From positions 3,224,001-3,288,000 of the forward strand of contig NZ_CP089301.1 in assembly GCF_021227995.1 (NCBI RefSeq): a stretch of 64,000 nt of DNA. Reading direction: 5' to 3'. The position numbers and the translations under genes were made by a program. Source of the DNA: Novosphingobium kaempferiae. Lineage in GTDB: Bacteria > Pseudomonadota > Alphaproteobacteria > Sphingomonadales > Sphingomonadaceae. The notes beneath the pieces were generated by a model. The model worked only from the letters and a program-made list of their open reading frames with translations, had not been told where the DNA came from and did not search any database. Below, in pieces: positions 8,948 through 17,501 of the stretch (position 1 is its first letter; each line of letters starts with the position of its first letter).

Positions 8948-10692
8948 CAACTCTGCCTCGACTGGCTGCGTAGGCACTCAACCGCAGCTTCAAGCAGCTT
9001 CTCGTCAGGTTGGAGCGAACCCCACTCCTTCCAGAAGTCTCGTGTGGCACTGTCGGGCTTCACCTGAGGCTGGTCCAGTTTGATCCGTGTCGGGAGCAGG
9101 ACCGCATCACCAAGCAACAGGGCTTCACCGTTATCGAGCAGCGGCAGCATCGCGGTCAGCCCGACAAGAGAGTCGGGCATCAATCGTTTGATGACGTTTT
9201 GATCGCTGTCGTTCGTGAGCCGGAGGGCCAGGAAGTTGTTGCATTGAGAGAGAATTGTGCGGCTGACGTCTGATGGGCGCTGGCTCACAACAAGCAGAGA
9301 AAAGCCGTACTTTCGGCCTTCCTTCGCGATCCTTTCAAATGACCAGAGAGCCTGCCGCTGCACGGCATCGGCGTCATCCTTCACCGGAAGATACAGATGG
9401 GCCTCATCACACAGCAACGTAATCGGCGTGCGCGACTCTGCTTTCATCCAAAATTGGACGTCGTAGAGTAGGCGGGCAAGTGTACCGGTGACGACCGGTA
9501 GGACATCGGCCGGCACCTCGGAAAAGTCGATGATCTTGATGCCATTGCCGGAATCGGCCCGCAGCAGCTTCACAATCTGCTTCGCCAGCCATCCATAGTC
9601 GAGCGCCTCGGGCGGCGGTGAAAACATGAACCCATAGCGGCGATCATCGAGCTTCGCTTCGAGGCGCGAGATGAAGCGCGTCAGTTTGTCTTCCCATTCT
9701 CCTTTAACCGGAGCGTTGTTCTTCCCGACCCCTTTAGTTGTGTTGTCGGTCTTCAGGCGGTCGACCAACCCATTAATCGCGTAGGGGATCGGAGAATCGA
9801 CGGTGAAGGTCTCCTTGACCTTGCCTTTGCCTGCTGTGTCTAGGGTAGCTCCCTTCAATTCGCGGACATGAAGGGTGAAGCGAGACGCCTGATTTGGTGC
9901 ATTCTGGTCACTGCGATCCAAAATCATGGATAGCATCTCATCGCGGTTCAGAAGCCAATATGGCAGGAAGAGAGCATCATCCTTCGGAGCTGTAAGGTCG
10001 CCCGGGCCAGCAATCCTGAAGCGTTGGGCAAACCCGCCTTTGCTCTTGTCTGCAAGCGGCGCGTATTCCCCATGCATATCGAATACGACAAGATTAGGGA
10101 ATTTGAGCTTAGCTGCTCTTTCGAGAATGAGGGCGACCGCCCAGCTCTTACCGGAACCGGTACTACCGAGAATCGCAGCGTGGCGCTGGAAAAAGCGGTC
10201 GCCGCTTGCAATCGCTTCGGCACTCCGGTCGGCGACAAAAGTGCCGAGTTTCAGGCGCTCGTCTTCGGAGAGATCTGCGCCTAGTATGCCCATGAACCGC
10301 TGCAAATTTCCGCCTTCGATGACGAAGCATGTGCGGTCAATCTGAGGGAAGCTGTCCGCACCGCGCTTGAAAGTATCGGCTTTGTCGCCATCGACGGTGC
10401 GGTAGGTGCCGATTACAAACGCCTGCATGTGGTCAGCGGGTGAAACAGTAAGCCCACCGAACTCGTCAGCCCCAGGATCGGCAAGCTCCTCACGAAGAGA
10501 GCGGGTGACCCGATCAGTCATCCCGATCAGGAACTCAGCCTGCGTGGCCCCCTTGATGGCGATGAGTTGACCGATCCCGACACGGGTCAACATTTCGGAA
10601 TTCGTAACGTCGATAGCCACCCGACTGGTATCGACCCCAGCAACTCGTCCGATTTCATCGTTCTGCGTAAATTCGAGCGCCGGACCAGTCAT
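8947..10692 (-). CDS. herA: HerA/FtsK-family ATPase of a SIR2-HerA defence system
   Basis: A 581-residue HerA-type ATPase. It has an N-terminal HAS-barrel-like domain (residues 1-150), Walker A GSTGSGKS at about 176-183, the following VVFDMHGEY motif, Walker B LLCDEAHLYLP near residue 420 and a sensor VVSQRPSD. HerA proteins form hexameric DNA translocases; beside a SIR2 gene they form anti-phage complexes in which HerA assembles with and controls the NADase. The start overlaps the SIR2 stop and the stop overlaps the next gene, so all three are translationally coupled. The frame is intact and all ATPase motifs are present. Confidence 0.9.
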   Translation of the reverse strand: MTGPALEFTQNDEIGRVAGVDTSRVAIDVTNSEMLTRVGIGQLIAIKGATQAEFLIGMTDRVTRSLREELADPGADEFGGLTVSPADHMQAFVIGTYRTVDGDKADTFKRGADSFPQIDRTCFVIEGGNLQRFMGILGADLSEDERLKLGTFVADRSAEAIASGDRFFQRHAAILGSTGSGKSWAVALILERAAKLKFPNLVVFDMHGEYAPLADKSKGGFAQRFRIAGPGDLTAPKDDALFLPYWLLNRDEMLSMILDRSDQNAPNQASRFTLHVRELKGATLDTAGKGKVKETFTVDSPIPYAINGLVDRLKTDNTTKGVGKNNAPVKGEWEDKLTRFISRLEAKLDDRRYGFMFSPPPEALDYGWLAKQIVKLLRADSGNGIKIIDFSEVPADVLPVVTGTLARLLYDVQFWMKAESRTPITLLCDEAHLYLPVKDDADAVQRQALWSFERIAKEGRKYGFSLLVVSQRPSDVSRTILSQCNNFLALRLTNDSDQNVIKRLMPDSLVGLTAMLPLLDNGEALLLGDAVLLPTRIKLDQPQVKPDSATRDFWKEWGSLQPDEKLLEAAVECLRSQSRQS

Positions 10693-11726
10693 GCCGATAA
10701 AACTCCGTTCACAAAGCCATCCAAATCCCAGTAGTCGATACCGGGGTAAAATATCTCGGCCCCGTCAATGATGAAGCGGGCACCTTCGAGGCCAGCTTCT
10801 TCGTGGAACTCGGCCGCGATCACGTTCTTGTTGCTGATCGCTATTTCCCGCGCTTTAGCGGAAAGCCCATAGGTCAATATCACCGTCTTCACGCCCGATT
10901 TGATACGCGGGGTAAGGTGAGTTTCCAGATGATCGTCGTTGAAGCCGTAGCCGATGATCAGAAGGCGTCGCGCCTTATCGATGGCATCGTTTCCCTTTTC
11001 TCGATGCTTGTCGAAAGGGCTTTCATATCCGCTTCGAAACTTATTCAGACCGGGCGTGATGATCAGCCGTGGCAAGGGCAGGCTTCCAGCAAAACGGACC
11101 GGATTCCCCTCACGGTGGTACCAGTCTAAGCTGCCGTGCGGCTTGAAGACGTTCGCCTTCGGCGCAAATTTGTATCGCGGAATCCTACCAACCAGCTTCA
11201 CGTTCCGGCAAAAGCTCCACAAGCTATCCTTGGGAGCAAGGCGTGCAGCGAAGTGCCCGCAGAACATGGTATCGACGCCCAGTCCAGCTTCCTCGCAGGC
11301 CAGTTCGGCAAGACGATCATAGTTCGTTGTCACGATCGGGATGCCGGAATCAGGCGTCAGCAAATGCGAGATTAGCTTGGTAAGTCGAAGCGTTCTCGTA
11401 TTGTTGAAGACCTCCGCGATGATGCTCGCTTCAGCCGCAGCGATGAAATCGCCGGTGCTCTGGACGATGGCTGCTTCGAGCGATGGCGTGGGCGCATGTT
11501 TTAGGAGCGCAGCTTCCAGCCCATCCTTTTCGATGAGAGGGTGAATTTCCTCCCAAAGTTTGTTGTCATCTGGAGACAGGCTGGCAGGTATGTGGGTCAC
11601 AAGATGGTGCCCGAGCGCGCCCATCCCGGGAACGCCCTCCGCGCAGGATAGTCCTGAACCAACTATTAGAACGAGGCCGTCGCCGAGGTGTTCTTGAAGC
11701 TGCTTTTTTAATGAACTTAATTCCAC
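10689..11726 (-). CDS. SIR2-domain protein (predicted NADase) of a SIR2-HerA defence system
   Basis: A 345-residue SIR2-like protein. The visible motifs are VGSGLSCAEGVPGM (NAD-binding), VTTNYDRLAE, KPHGSLDW (catalytic His region) and IIGYGFNDDH. In defence systems this domain depletes NAD+ when infection is sensed, as in SIR2-HerA (Nezha-type) pairs. I prefer the GTG at 11726, which has GGGAG just upstream; a TTG nine codons further up (11753) is the alternative. The stop overlaps the herA ATG. Two-gene SIR2-HerA systems are known; the added small third gene is less usual. Confidence 0.88.
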   Translation of the reverse strand: MELSSLKKQLQEHLGDGLVLIVGSGLSCAEGVPGMGALGHHLVTHIPASLSPDDNKLWEEIHPLIEKDGLEAALLKHAPTPSLEAAIVQSTGDFIAAAEASIIAEVFNNTRTLRLTKLISHLLTPDSGIPIVTTNYDRLAELACEEAGLGVDTMFCGHFAARLAPKDSLWSFCRNVKLVGRIPRYKFAPKANVFKPHGSLDWYHREGNPVRFAGSLPLPRLIITPGLNKFRSGYESPFDKHREKGNDAIDKARRLLIIGYGFNDDHLETHLTPRIKSGVKTVILTYGLSAKAREIAISNKNVIAAEFHEEAGLEGARFIIDGAEIFYPGIDYWDLDGFVNGVLSA

Positions 11727-12312
11727 GGGCTCCCACCGATATCGCAGCGTCAATCTCGAAAACCGAATTCATGGTCGTCTAGACGGCAGACAAGCGCAAT
11801 ATGTGCTAGATTTCAATGCGCTCGAGCGCGCCACTAGCAGAAAAGAGTGTGGATTAGGTTGCAGTTGCCTTAACCCTTGCGGAGAGTGTTATCCATTAAG
11901 TAACTACCTGCCATTTCAGGCAGAATTTCGTTCTAACGCCCTCAGATTGACCAGAGCGTCACCGCCATCCCCACCTGCACTTTGGATTCCATCGGCGCTT
12001 TATCGGCTAGGCCGGAAGAAACAGTTCCGCGACGCAAATCGGTTTCGCATTGATTGTAGGATCGCTCGAAATCAGATTTTACCCTCTTCTCGTGATCGGC
12101 CATCAGAAACTGTGTGGAAAGCGATCAATCCGCACACTCGTCCTCCCGTGCGCTTGCCGGAGGAGAATGCTCGACGAATTGCAGTTTGAGCGTTAGATAC
12201 AGAAACACCAGGTGAGGACTAGCCTGACCTGGTGCCCTATATTCTGTGTCGAGGGCGCATAGCTTTCGCCAGTGGGGCCGCTTCGACTGCTAAAGGATAT
12301 CTAGGCGAGGGA
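11727..12312. other. Divergent intergenic region between SIR2-HerA and the Abi-type gene
   Basis: 586 bases with promoters expected for both strands. One frame (11803-12189) is open but has no ribosome site and an untypical composition, so I do not call it. The region is richer in A/T than its surroundings. The clearest structure in it is a perfect 8-bp inverted repeat at 12206-12234, listed separately. Confidence 0.5.
12206..12234. promoter_or_regulatory. Perfect 8-bp inverted repeat upstream of the Abi-type gene
   Basis: The arms CACCAGGT (12206-12213) and ACCTGGTG (12227-12234) are exact inverse complements with a 13-base loop, about 80 bases before the ATG at 12313. It could be an operator or an mRNA hairpin. 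No matching regulator is visible beside it. Confidence 0.4.
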
Positions 12313-13386
12313 ATGGCAGAAAGTCAAGTACCATACCCCAATCTGCCGGCCCAAATCGCTGCAATTCGAGCCTCACTGTCAGAACCTCGCTTCGCCACAT
12401 ATCTCCAAAAAGGTGGTGGTGACGAGGCCTATGCAATCGCCCTCTACCTTTACAACGCACGAGTGGCTAAAGCGTTCATGTTCCCGCTCGGTGTGGTGGA
12501 AATCACTCTGCGCAACGCTATCGACGCATTGCTCGTGACACAACATGGTACGACCTGGCATCTCGAGGCGGGGTTCCGCAACACTGTGCTGATGCCCGAA
12601 GGCCTGTCGACGCTTGACAAAGCGATCCAGCGCGGCGGCGCCGGCGCGGCTCGCGGCCGGGTCGTCGCGGAACTGACTTTCGATTTCTGGTCGAACTTGT
12701 TCCGTCCCAACTATGGCGCTCTCTGGCGGACAGGGCTCAACATTGTATTTCCAAACTTGCCCAAGACAACTACGCGACACGACATCCAAACGATGGCGCG
12801 TTCCATCAACCAGTTCCGCAACCGCGTCGCGCATCATGAGCCGGTCCTCGATATCAACGTCACCGACGTTTATGCTAGCATCGTCGAGCTTGTCGGCCTG
12901 CGCTGCACCGAGACCGCAGGCTGGCTGAAGCATCATTCGACGCTCAGCACCGTCATTCGTACCCGCCCTCGTGGTGCCGCTGCAGGCTTTGTTAATCTGG
13001 GATCCCGATTGGCGCCCGATTTTATCGCGGTTACCGAAGCAACGACGATCGAAGAGGTTGCGACACAGTTCGATCGAAAATGCCAAGTGGCCGTCTGCCT
13101 CGATGGCGAAGGGGCGCTAGTTGCGGCGTTCGGGCCGCTCGACCTCGTTCGCTTCTTTGCCGATGACAGCAAGGCCAATGATGGGATGACCGCACCGCGC
13201 GAGCAGACAGTTGGCGCATTGCTCGCAGCGATCAACGTCGGTGGCGGCTGGACGGCATTGCCAGCGGAGGGTCCGGTCGCCGCGGCGGTGGATCAGTTGA
13301 AGGGGAAGGCGATAAACATTGTGGTCGGCACCGATGCGACAGGCGCAGTAGTTGGCGTCATCACTCGTTCACTGCGCCGCTATTAA
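12313..13386 (+). CDS. Abi-like HEPN protein with a CBS-like C-terminal region
   Basis: A 357-residue protein. Residues about 1-230 match the Abi_2/Abi-like abortive infection family: YLYNARVAKAF, VVEITLRNAID, FWSNLF, and the HEPN RNase motif R169-N-R-V-A-H174 (R-x4-H) followed by H-E-P. Residues about 240-357 look like a CBS-type ligand domain, ending IVVGTDATGAVVGVITRSL. Simple Abi_2 proteins lack this tail, so the chain may be an RNase gated by a nucleotide. I chose ATG 12313 because GCGAGGGA lies just upstream; the frame is open earlier. It is convergent with cap3 and the two stops overlap. Confidence 0.75.
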   Translation: MAESQVPYPNLPAQIAAIRASLSEPRFATYLQKGGGDEAYAIALYLYNARVAKAFMFPLGVVEITLRNAIDALLVTQHGTTWHLEAGFRNTVLMPEGLSTLDKAIQRGGAGAARGRVVAELTFDFWSNLFRPNYGALWRTGLNIVFPNLPKTTTRHDIQTMARSINQFRNRVAHHEPVLDINVTDVYASIVELVGLRCTETAGWLKHHSTLSTVIRTRPRGAAAGFVNLGSRLAPDFIAVTEATTIEEVATQFDRKCQVAVCLDGEGALVAAFGPLDLVRFFADDSKANDGMTAPREQTVGALLAAINVGGGWTALPAEGPVAAAVDQLKGKAINIVVGTDATGAVVGVITRSLRRY

Positions 13387-13859
13387 GCTGGTGCGAAGCC
13401 GATTCCGGCCGGGGAGCGTTCGCGTTCGGCAAATACGGTCGGCTGCGCGCAGCCGGGGTGCATCAGGCCGATCCAAGTCGTTTGATAGCCAAGGATCAAA
13501 AAAACCATCGGTGCGCGGCGCCTGTCAGTGATTCGACGCCAGCTGTTCAGATCAATGCCAGAGGGGGTGGGTATCGCTTGTGGATGCGAATGCCACTCGC
13601 CCAGCCAGTCGACGACATGGCGAGACTGCAGCCACCGCTTGCGTGCGATTTCGCTATGCCCGGCCCTTCCTCGCCGAAAAGCAAAGCGTGAGCCCCGGTC
13701 TCCGATCATCGGCAAAGTGCCATCGATAATATGGAAGTGTGCACCGCGCCGGGTTCCAAGCAGAATGCCCCCGCGCTCCTCGTGGCAACCCAGATACGCA
13801 ACATCCGCGAACAGTGATGCCATAACCGCTTCCTCGAAAAGGATCAGCGATGCACTCAC
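13383..13859 (-). CDS. cap3: CBASS Cap3-type JAB/MPN peptidase
   Basis: A 158-residue JAMM metalloprotease. The zinc motif is complete: E28 (in ERGGILLG), then H90-x-H92-x7-S100-x2-D103 (HSHPQAIPTPSGID). In type II CBASS, Cap3 cuts the bond that Cap2 makes between the CD-NTase C-terminus and its target, and so controls signalling. The GTG start overlaps the cap2 stop (GTGA), so it is the third gene of the CD-NTase operon. Its own stop overlaps the convergent Abi-type gene. Confidence 0.9.
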   Translation of the reverse strand: MSASLILFEEAVMASLFADVAYLGCHEERGGILLGTRRGAHFHIIDGTLPMIGDRGSRFAFRRGRAGHSEIARKRWLQSRHVVDWLGEWHSHPQAIPTPSGIDLNSWRRITDRRRAPMVFLILGYQTTWIGLMHPGCAQPTVFAERERSPAGIGFAPA

Positions 13860-15499
13860 GCGCTACAGGCTGCGCATTCGGCCAATGGGGCGGGCGACAC
13901 CCAGGCAAGCCGGTCCCGGCCCTGCACGGAATCGACGATTGTTGTGCGCAGTCGATAACCGGGTGTGCCCCCCGCCCAATCAATAGCTGCGCGCACGGCC
14001 AGTGCCGCTGCTGCTACCGGGGCATCGGACGGAAAGGGGACATAACCGCCTTCGCCGCAGTGAGCGGGTGCTCGACGTACCTGCGCATCCGGATCTCGCA
14101 TCGGATTGTACCGCCATTGCCCTCCAAAACCGGTGCGAAGGCAGCGATAACAGACGAGTCCGTCGCCTAAGTTCAGAAAAGACTGGCCAGCAATGCCGTT
14201 GCCGAAAACCCATGCGTGGAGCAGGGCCAGTTGCTGACCGTCCCGTCTAGCCCTTAGATAGAGCTCGTTCAGGGCAGTTGAGACATTGGCGTCGCCGGTC
14301 GCATCGATGACGAGGTCACATCGTGCCAGTGCGGCCCAATCGTCGAGCGCGTTACCCTGCCTATAGTCGACGTCGACATCGGGATGAAAACCCTGCACGA
14401 ATTTTGCGAGCGCTTCGGCCTTCGGCTTGGCAAGGTCGCCGAAACCGAGCACATGGCGCCCCAGATTCCCTGGCTTGAGCGTATCAGGATCGTAAAGCGT
14501 GAACAGGGCATCACAGCCCGCGCCGTTTTGGACGAGAAGGTGAGCCAGATAGCCTCCGATCGTGCCGCACCCGATCAAGGCGATCCGTTTTCCGATTAAG
14601 CCGATGCGTCCATCCGAGTTGCGGCTGACGCAAAAGCGGAGGTCTGCTTTCGTTGCTGATTCATGTGTTAGCATGACTTCATTAGTCCTCGAGGCAAGCA
14701 TTGTCCGCAGGAAATTTGGGCGAAATCCTTTGGGCTTGGCATGAACCAGCGCCAATGTCCCCTCCAGCCTAGGCCGCCAGCCAACGATCGCATTGGGGGC
14801 TGCAAGCAGAATGTGTTCGAGCCGCGCCGACGCATTGAGCACCGCCGCTCGCCATCCGGGCGGCGGTTTCTCTTGGCCCGCGATGTAGGTAATCGCTTGG
14901 TCGAGCCGTTGCGGCGGAAAGCCTGCAGCGTGTCGAAGCGGCCGGTCGAAAACGAGAACGTTAACCTGCTCGCGCGTGTTCCCTTTGGCTTGCCAGGCAT
15001 CCTTCGGCACCAATACAAGTCCCGATGGTTTACCTGCTCTTGTCTTGACAATATCTGCAGCGACGATCGAAGGTGAATTTGGTAGCGACAGCGCCGAATA
15101 GAAATAACTGCCCCGCCAATAGGCGGCGAGCTCGTTGTCGAACTCGCGACTCGACTTGGCGCCGAAGGATCGTTCCAGTGCCTTCGCCGCTTCTTCCAGG
15201 ACGCGAAGCGCCGCCCCGCCCGCATCGTAGAGGTCGAGCACTAGTCCGCCTTCGTCAGTGTAGCAAATGCTGCCACCGACCAGCAGGTGGGCGATCTGTC
15301 TTTCACCGAGTGCGGCGCCTTCAACGAGGCGGACGATAGGCAAGGTCGCGAAGCTAGGATCAGAGAACGCTGCTTCCACGGTTACCGTCTTGCCGTGAAC
15401 CTTAATAGGGCCCTGATAGGTGGCAGGCGGTCCTATATAGGTGAAGCCCTTGGCGGTAAGCGTCGCATGTATCGTCCATATCGGATCGGGCGTGTTCAT
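13856..15499 (-). CDS. cap2: CBASS Cap2-type E2-E1 fusion protein
   Basis: A 547-residue ubiquitin-ligase-like enzyme. The N-terminal E2-like part has a GGSICYTDEGG segment with C79 as the likely transfer cysteine. The C-terminal E1/ThiF part has the adenylation Rossmann loop at 306-314 (IALIGCGTIGG), DLVIDATGD, and two CxxC pairs (C450/C453 and C542/C545) as for a zinc knuckle. In type II CBASS, Cap2 conjugates the C-terminus of the CD-NTase to targets and primes it. I placed the start at ATG 15499, which overlaps the CD-NTase stop; the frame is open further upstream but into that gene. Confidence 0.92.
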   Translation of the reverse strand: MNTPDPIWTIHATLTAKGFTYIGPPATYQGPIKVHGKTVTVEAAFSDPSFATLPIVRLVEGAALGERQIAHLLVGGSICYTDEGGLVLDLYDAGGAALRVLEEAAKALERSFGAKSSREFDNELAAYWRGSYFYSALSLPNSPSIVAADIVKTRAGKPSGLVLVPKDAWQAKGNTREQVNVLVFDRPLRHAAGFPPQRLDQAITYIAGQEKPPPGWRAAVLNASARLEHILLAAPNAIVGWRPRLEGTLALVHAKPKGFRPNFLRTMLASRTNEVMLTHESATKADLRFCVSRNSDGRIGLIGKRIALIGCGTIGGYLAHLLVQNGAGCDALFTLYDPDTLKPGNLGRHVLGFGDLAKPKAEALAKFVQGFHPDVDVDYRQGNALDDWAALARCDLVIDATGDANVSTALNELYLRARRDGQQLALLHAWVFGNGIAGQSFLNLGDGLVCYRCLRTGFGGQWRYNPMRDPDAQVRRAPAHCGEGGYVPFPSDAPVAAAALAVRAAIDWAGGTPGYRLRTTIVDSVQGRDRLAWVSPAPLAECAACSA

Positions 15500-16674
15500 C
15501 CGGAGGTGGAGGCGCTCACTGCAGGAGAAGCGACCTTCGTCGGGCGCTCGGCTGCTACCGTGGCCGCTATTGTGGGAAGCATCTCCACTGCGTCTGGGCG
15601 ATAGGGGATGCGCGTGCCAAGAGCGCGTTGGAGGCTTTCGACCACCAGAGTGGCATCGTAAGTGCCCTTTAACGCAGCGTGGAGGTCCGCTGCCAGTACC
15701 TCGGCCCCGTCGATCACCGCATCGCGGTTTTCCGGGGAACAATCGTTGAGAATGACGCGCTGCCCAGGAAAGACCGGGTTGAGCAGCTCGCCGCGCAGGA
15801 TTCCGGGTAAGCGTTGTGCAACCTCATAGAGAAGGTGATCATCCGGAAGTGCTCGGTGCCCGCCGTTCAGCATGCCAAGTGCTTTCTCAACTGCGACCAT
15901 GAGGGTGATAGAAGTCAAGCAGGGCTTGGGCCAGCGTTGGTCGCGCCAGCCCTTGAGATAGCGGCACACCCGCCGAAAATCCTGTCCATAGCGTGTGACG
16001 CATGCCTCGACCCAATCTTTCATGCGCAATGGATCGGACTGCGTCCAAGTTCCATCACGATAGGCCAGCATGATCTTGTCGGATGGCAGGCGCTCGTAAT
16101 GCTCGCCCGTACGCTTTGCAAGCACGGCATCCCGTGCTTGCAAAGCGATCGATTCGGTTACTCGCCGAGGTGCGGAATAGATCGGCAGATCGATATGGGC
16201 ATCGATGGCGGTCTGCACGCGGACGCAGCAATCCTTCTCGGGCATGTGCCAGCCACGCACCTTACATAACGGCTCCAACGCTTCTTCAATGAACTGGTAA
16301 AGCGCTCCGGCAACCAGAGCAGGCTCACCACTGTCGAGATATTCGACGTTGAAGTAGACGCCATCGTCAAGGTCAATTTGCTGAGGTGGAAGGTGCCAAG
16401 GCATGACTAGCAAATCATAGTCTACCGAGCCCTGAACTTTAAACTTTGGCATGATCGACGGCCGCTGACTCGCCGCGACCGCCATCAAGCGGCCTCGCCA
16501 AAACCGACTTTCTAGCGGTATCTTGCGGGCCGCGTCGCGAAGGGTCTGGCGGATCTCGCGCTGGGCGTTCCTGAGCGCGGCCTCGCGCTCATCTTCAACC
16601 AGTAGAGCTTCGTGATAGCTCTGGAAGCGCGAGGCCCCTACGAATAGTGCGCTTGCGCGCGCGAGAAACCCCAT
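15496..16674 (-). CDS. CBASS cGAS/DncV-like nucleotidyltransferase (CD-NTase, clade A-like)
   Basis: A 392-residue CD-NTase. The catalytic signature is G82-S83 (QGSVDYDLL), D101-x-D103 (QIDLDDGVYF) and a third Asp, D162, in HIDLPIY, which matches the same block in Vibrio DncV. The later CRYLKGWRDQRW and SITLMVAVEK segments also follow DncV. The expected product is a cyclic dinucleotide such as cGAMP; the exact product cannot be read from sequence. The C-terminus is Ser/Thr-rich and ends in Gly, as expected for a Cap2 conjugation substrate. GGGGAG lies six bases before the ATG. First gene of a coupled three-gene operon. Confidence 0.92.
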   Translation of the reverse strand: MGFLARASALFVGASRFQSYHEALLVEDEREAALRNAQREIRQTLRDAARKIPLESRFWRGRLMAVAASQRPSIMPKFKVQGSVDYDLLVMPWHLPPQQIDLDDGVYFNVEYLDSGEPALVAGALYQFIEEALEPLCKVRGWHMPEKDCCVRVQTAIDAHIDLPIYSAPRRVTESIALQARDAVLAKRTGEHYERLPSDKIMLAYRDGTWTQSDPLRMKDWVEACVTRYGQDFRRVCRYLKGWRDQRWPKPCLTSITLMVAVEKALGMLNGGHRALPDDHLLYEVAQRLPGILRGELLNPVFPGQRVILNDCSPENRDAVIDGAEVLAADLHAALKGTYDATLVVESLQRALGTRIPYRPDAVEMLPTIAATVAAERPTKVASPAVSASTSG

Positions 16675-16748
16675 ATCTGACTCCCCGGAAACAACTGGAA
16701 TGGCAACTGTTGCTCCCTTCCCGAAAATTAAGTAGGAACGTTCATCAT
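16675..16748. promoter_or_regulatory. Shared divergent promoter region of the two CBASS operons
   Basis: 74 bases separate the CD-NTase ATG (minus strand) from the first effector ATG (plus strand), so both promoters must lie here or overlap the genes. CAACTG occurs twice (16692-16697 and 16704-16709), the second as part of the palindrome CAACTGTTG. Any regulator is unknown. Confidence 0.45.
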
Positions 16749-17501
16749 ATGTTCAAGATGCTCCCCCCTACTTTCTTAGCAGTGCCGGTCGCTTGGCTGG
16801 CGATCTTACTACTTATAGGTTTGAACTCCATCTCGCCCAACCTGAGGGCAATCGGCCTGTCTCCTGCCAATAGCTGGGTCGTGCTGGTTATTCAGAGCGT
16901 AATGGCGCTTTTCTTCCTGACTCCCGCCTGGAAGCTCCTGTGGAAGCTCGTGCCGCCGCTCAACCGCTGGTTCTATCCAGACCTGTCAGGCGAGTGGAAC
17001 GTCGAGCTCGAGTCCAATTTCTCGCGGATCGAAGCGATCCTTGGCGCTGCAGTGGATCCCAAGATCACTCTCGACATGCGCCTGTGCCCACCCGCTGACT
17101 TGCCCCCACTCCAAACTAGCCAATTACGGGCGAAGATCACGCAAGGGTGGGTCGGCATGGATATGGAGGTCTGGAATCCTAGCGGAGGCGGGCCGATCAA
17201 ACAATCGGAGACGATCGTTGTCGAGCCGTTCCGCGGACGACAGGGAAAGCATGGCCTCGCCTATATTTTCGAGCAGCATAACGAAACCGATACTCCGAGC
17301 GATGCGAATTGTTTCAAAGGTGCAGCCTGGATCGTGCGTGACCGCGAGGATCCCAATGTACTACATGGCCGTATGTGGAATGATCGAATGTGGCGGCGTG
17401 GCATGAATACAGCGGCCAATGTCCGCCTCACTCGAGTGACGCCTTGGCGTTCCTTCTGGGAGAGGGCGAATAACATAGGTGGGAGCTCGGAGGCGGAATG
17501 A
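16749..17501 (+). CDS. Cap15-like CBASS effector 1 (2TM plus beta-barrel)
   Basis: A 250-residue protein with two membrane helices (residues about 7-28 and 38-62) followed by a beta-rich domain that opens with WFYPDLSGEWNVE. This is the layout of the S-2TMbeta/Cap15 effectors, which bind the cyclic nucleotide through the barrel and damage the inner membrane by oligomerising. It is longer than the second copy in the same operon. It lies divergent to the CD-NTase and its stop overlaps the next gene (ATGA). No catalytic motif is visible, as expected. The exact start is not certain (ATG 16749 or 16758). Confidence 0.78.
   Translation: MFKMLPPTFLAVPVAWLAILLLIGLNSISPNLRAIGLSPANSWVVLVIQSVMALFFLTPAWKLLWKLVPPLNRWFYPDLSGEWNVELESNFSRIEAILGAAVDPKITLDMRLCPPADLPPLQTSQLRAKITQGWVGMDMEVWNPSGGGPIKQSETIVVEPFRGRQGKHGLAYIFEQHNETDTPSDANCFKGAAWIVRDREDPNVLHGRMWNDRMWRRGMNTAANVRLTRVTPWRSFWERANNIGGSSEAE

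Noticed and set aside
11803..12189. 128-codon frame between SIR2-HerA and the Abi-type gene
   Set aside because: No ribosome site, no recognisable motif and a composition unlike the real genes nearby.
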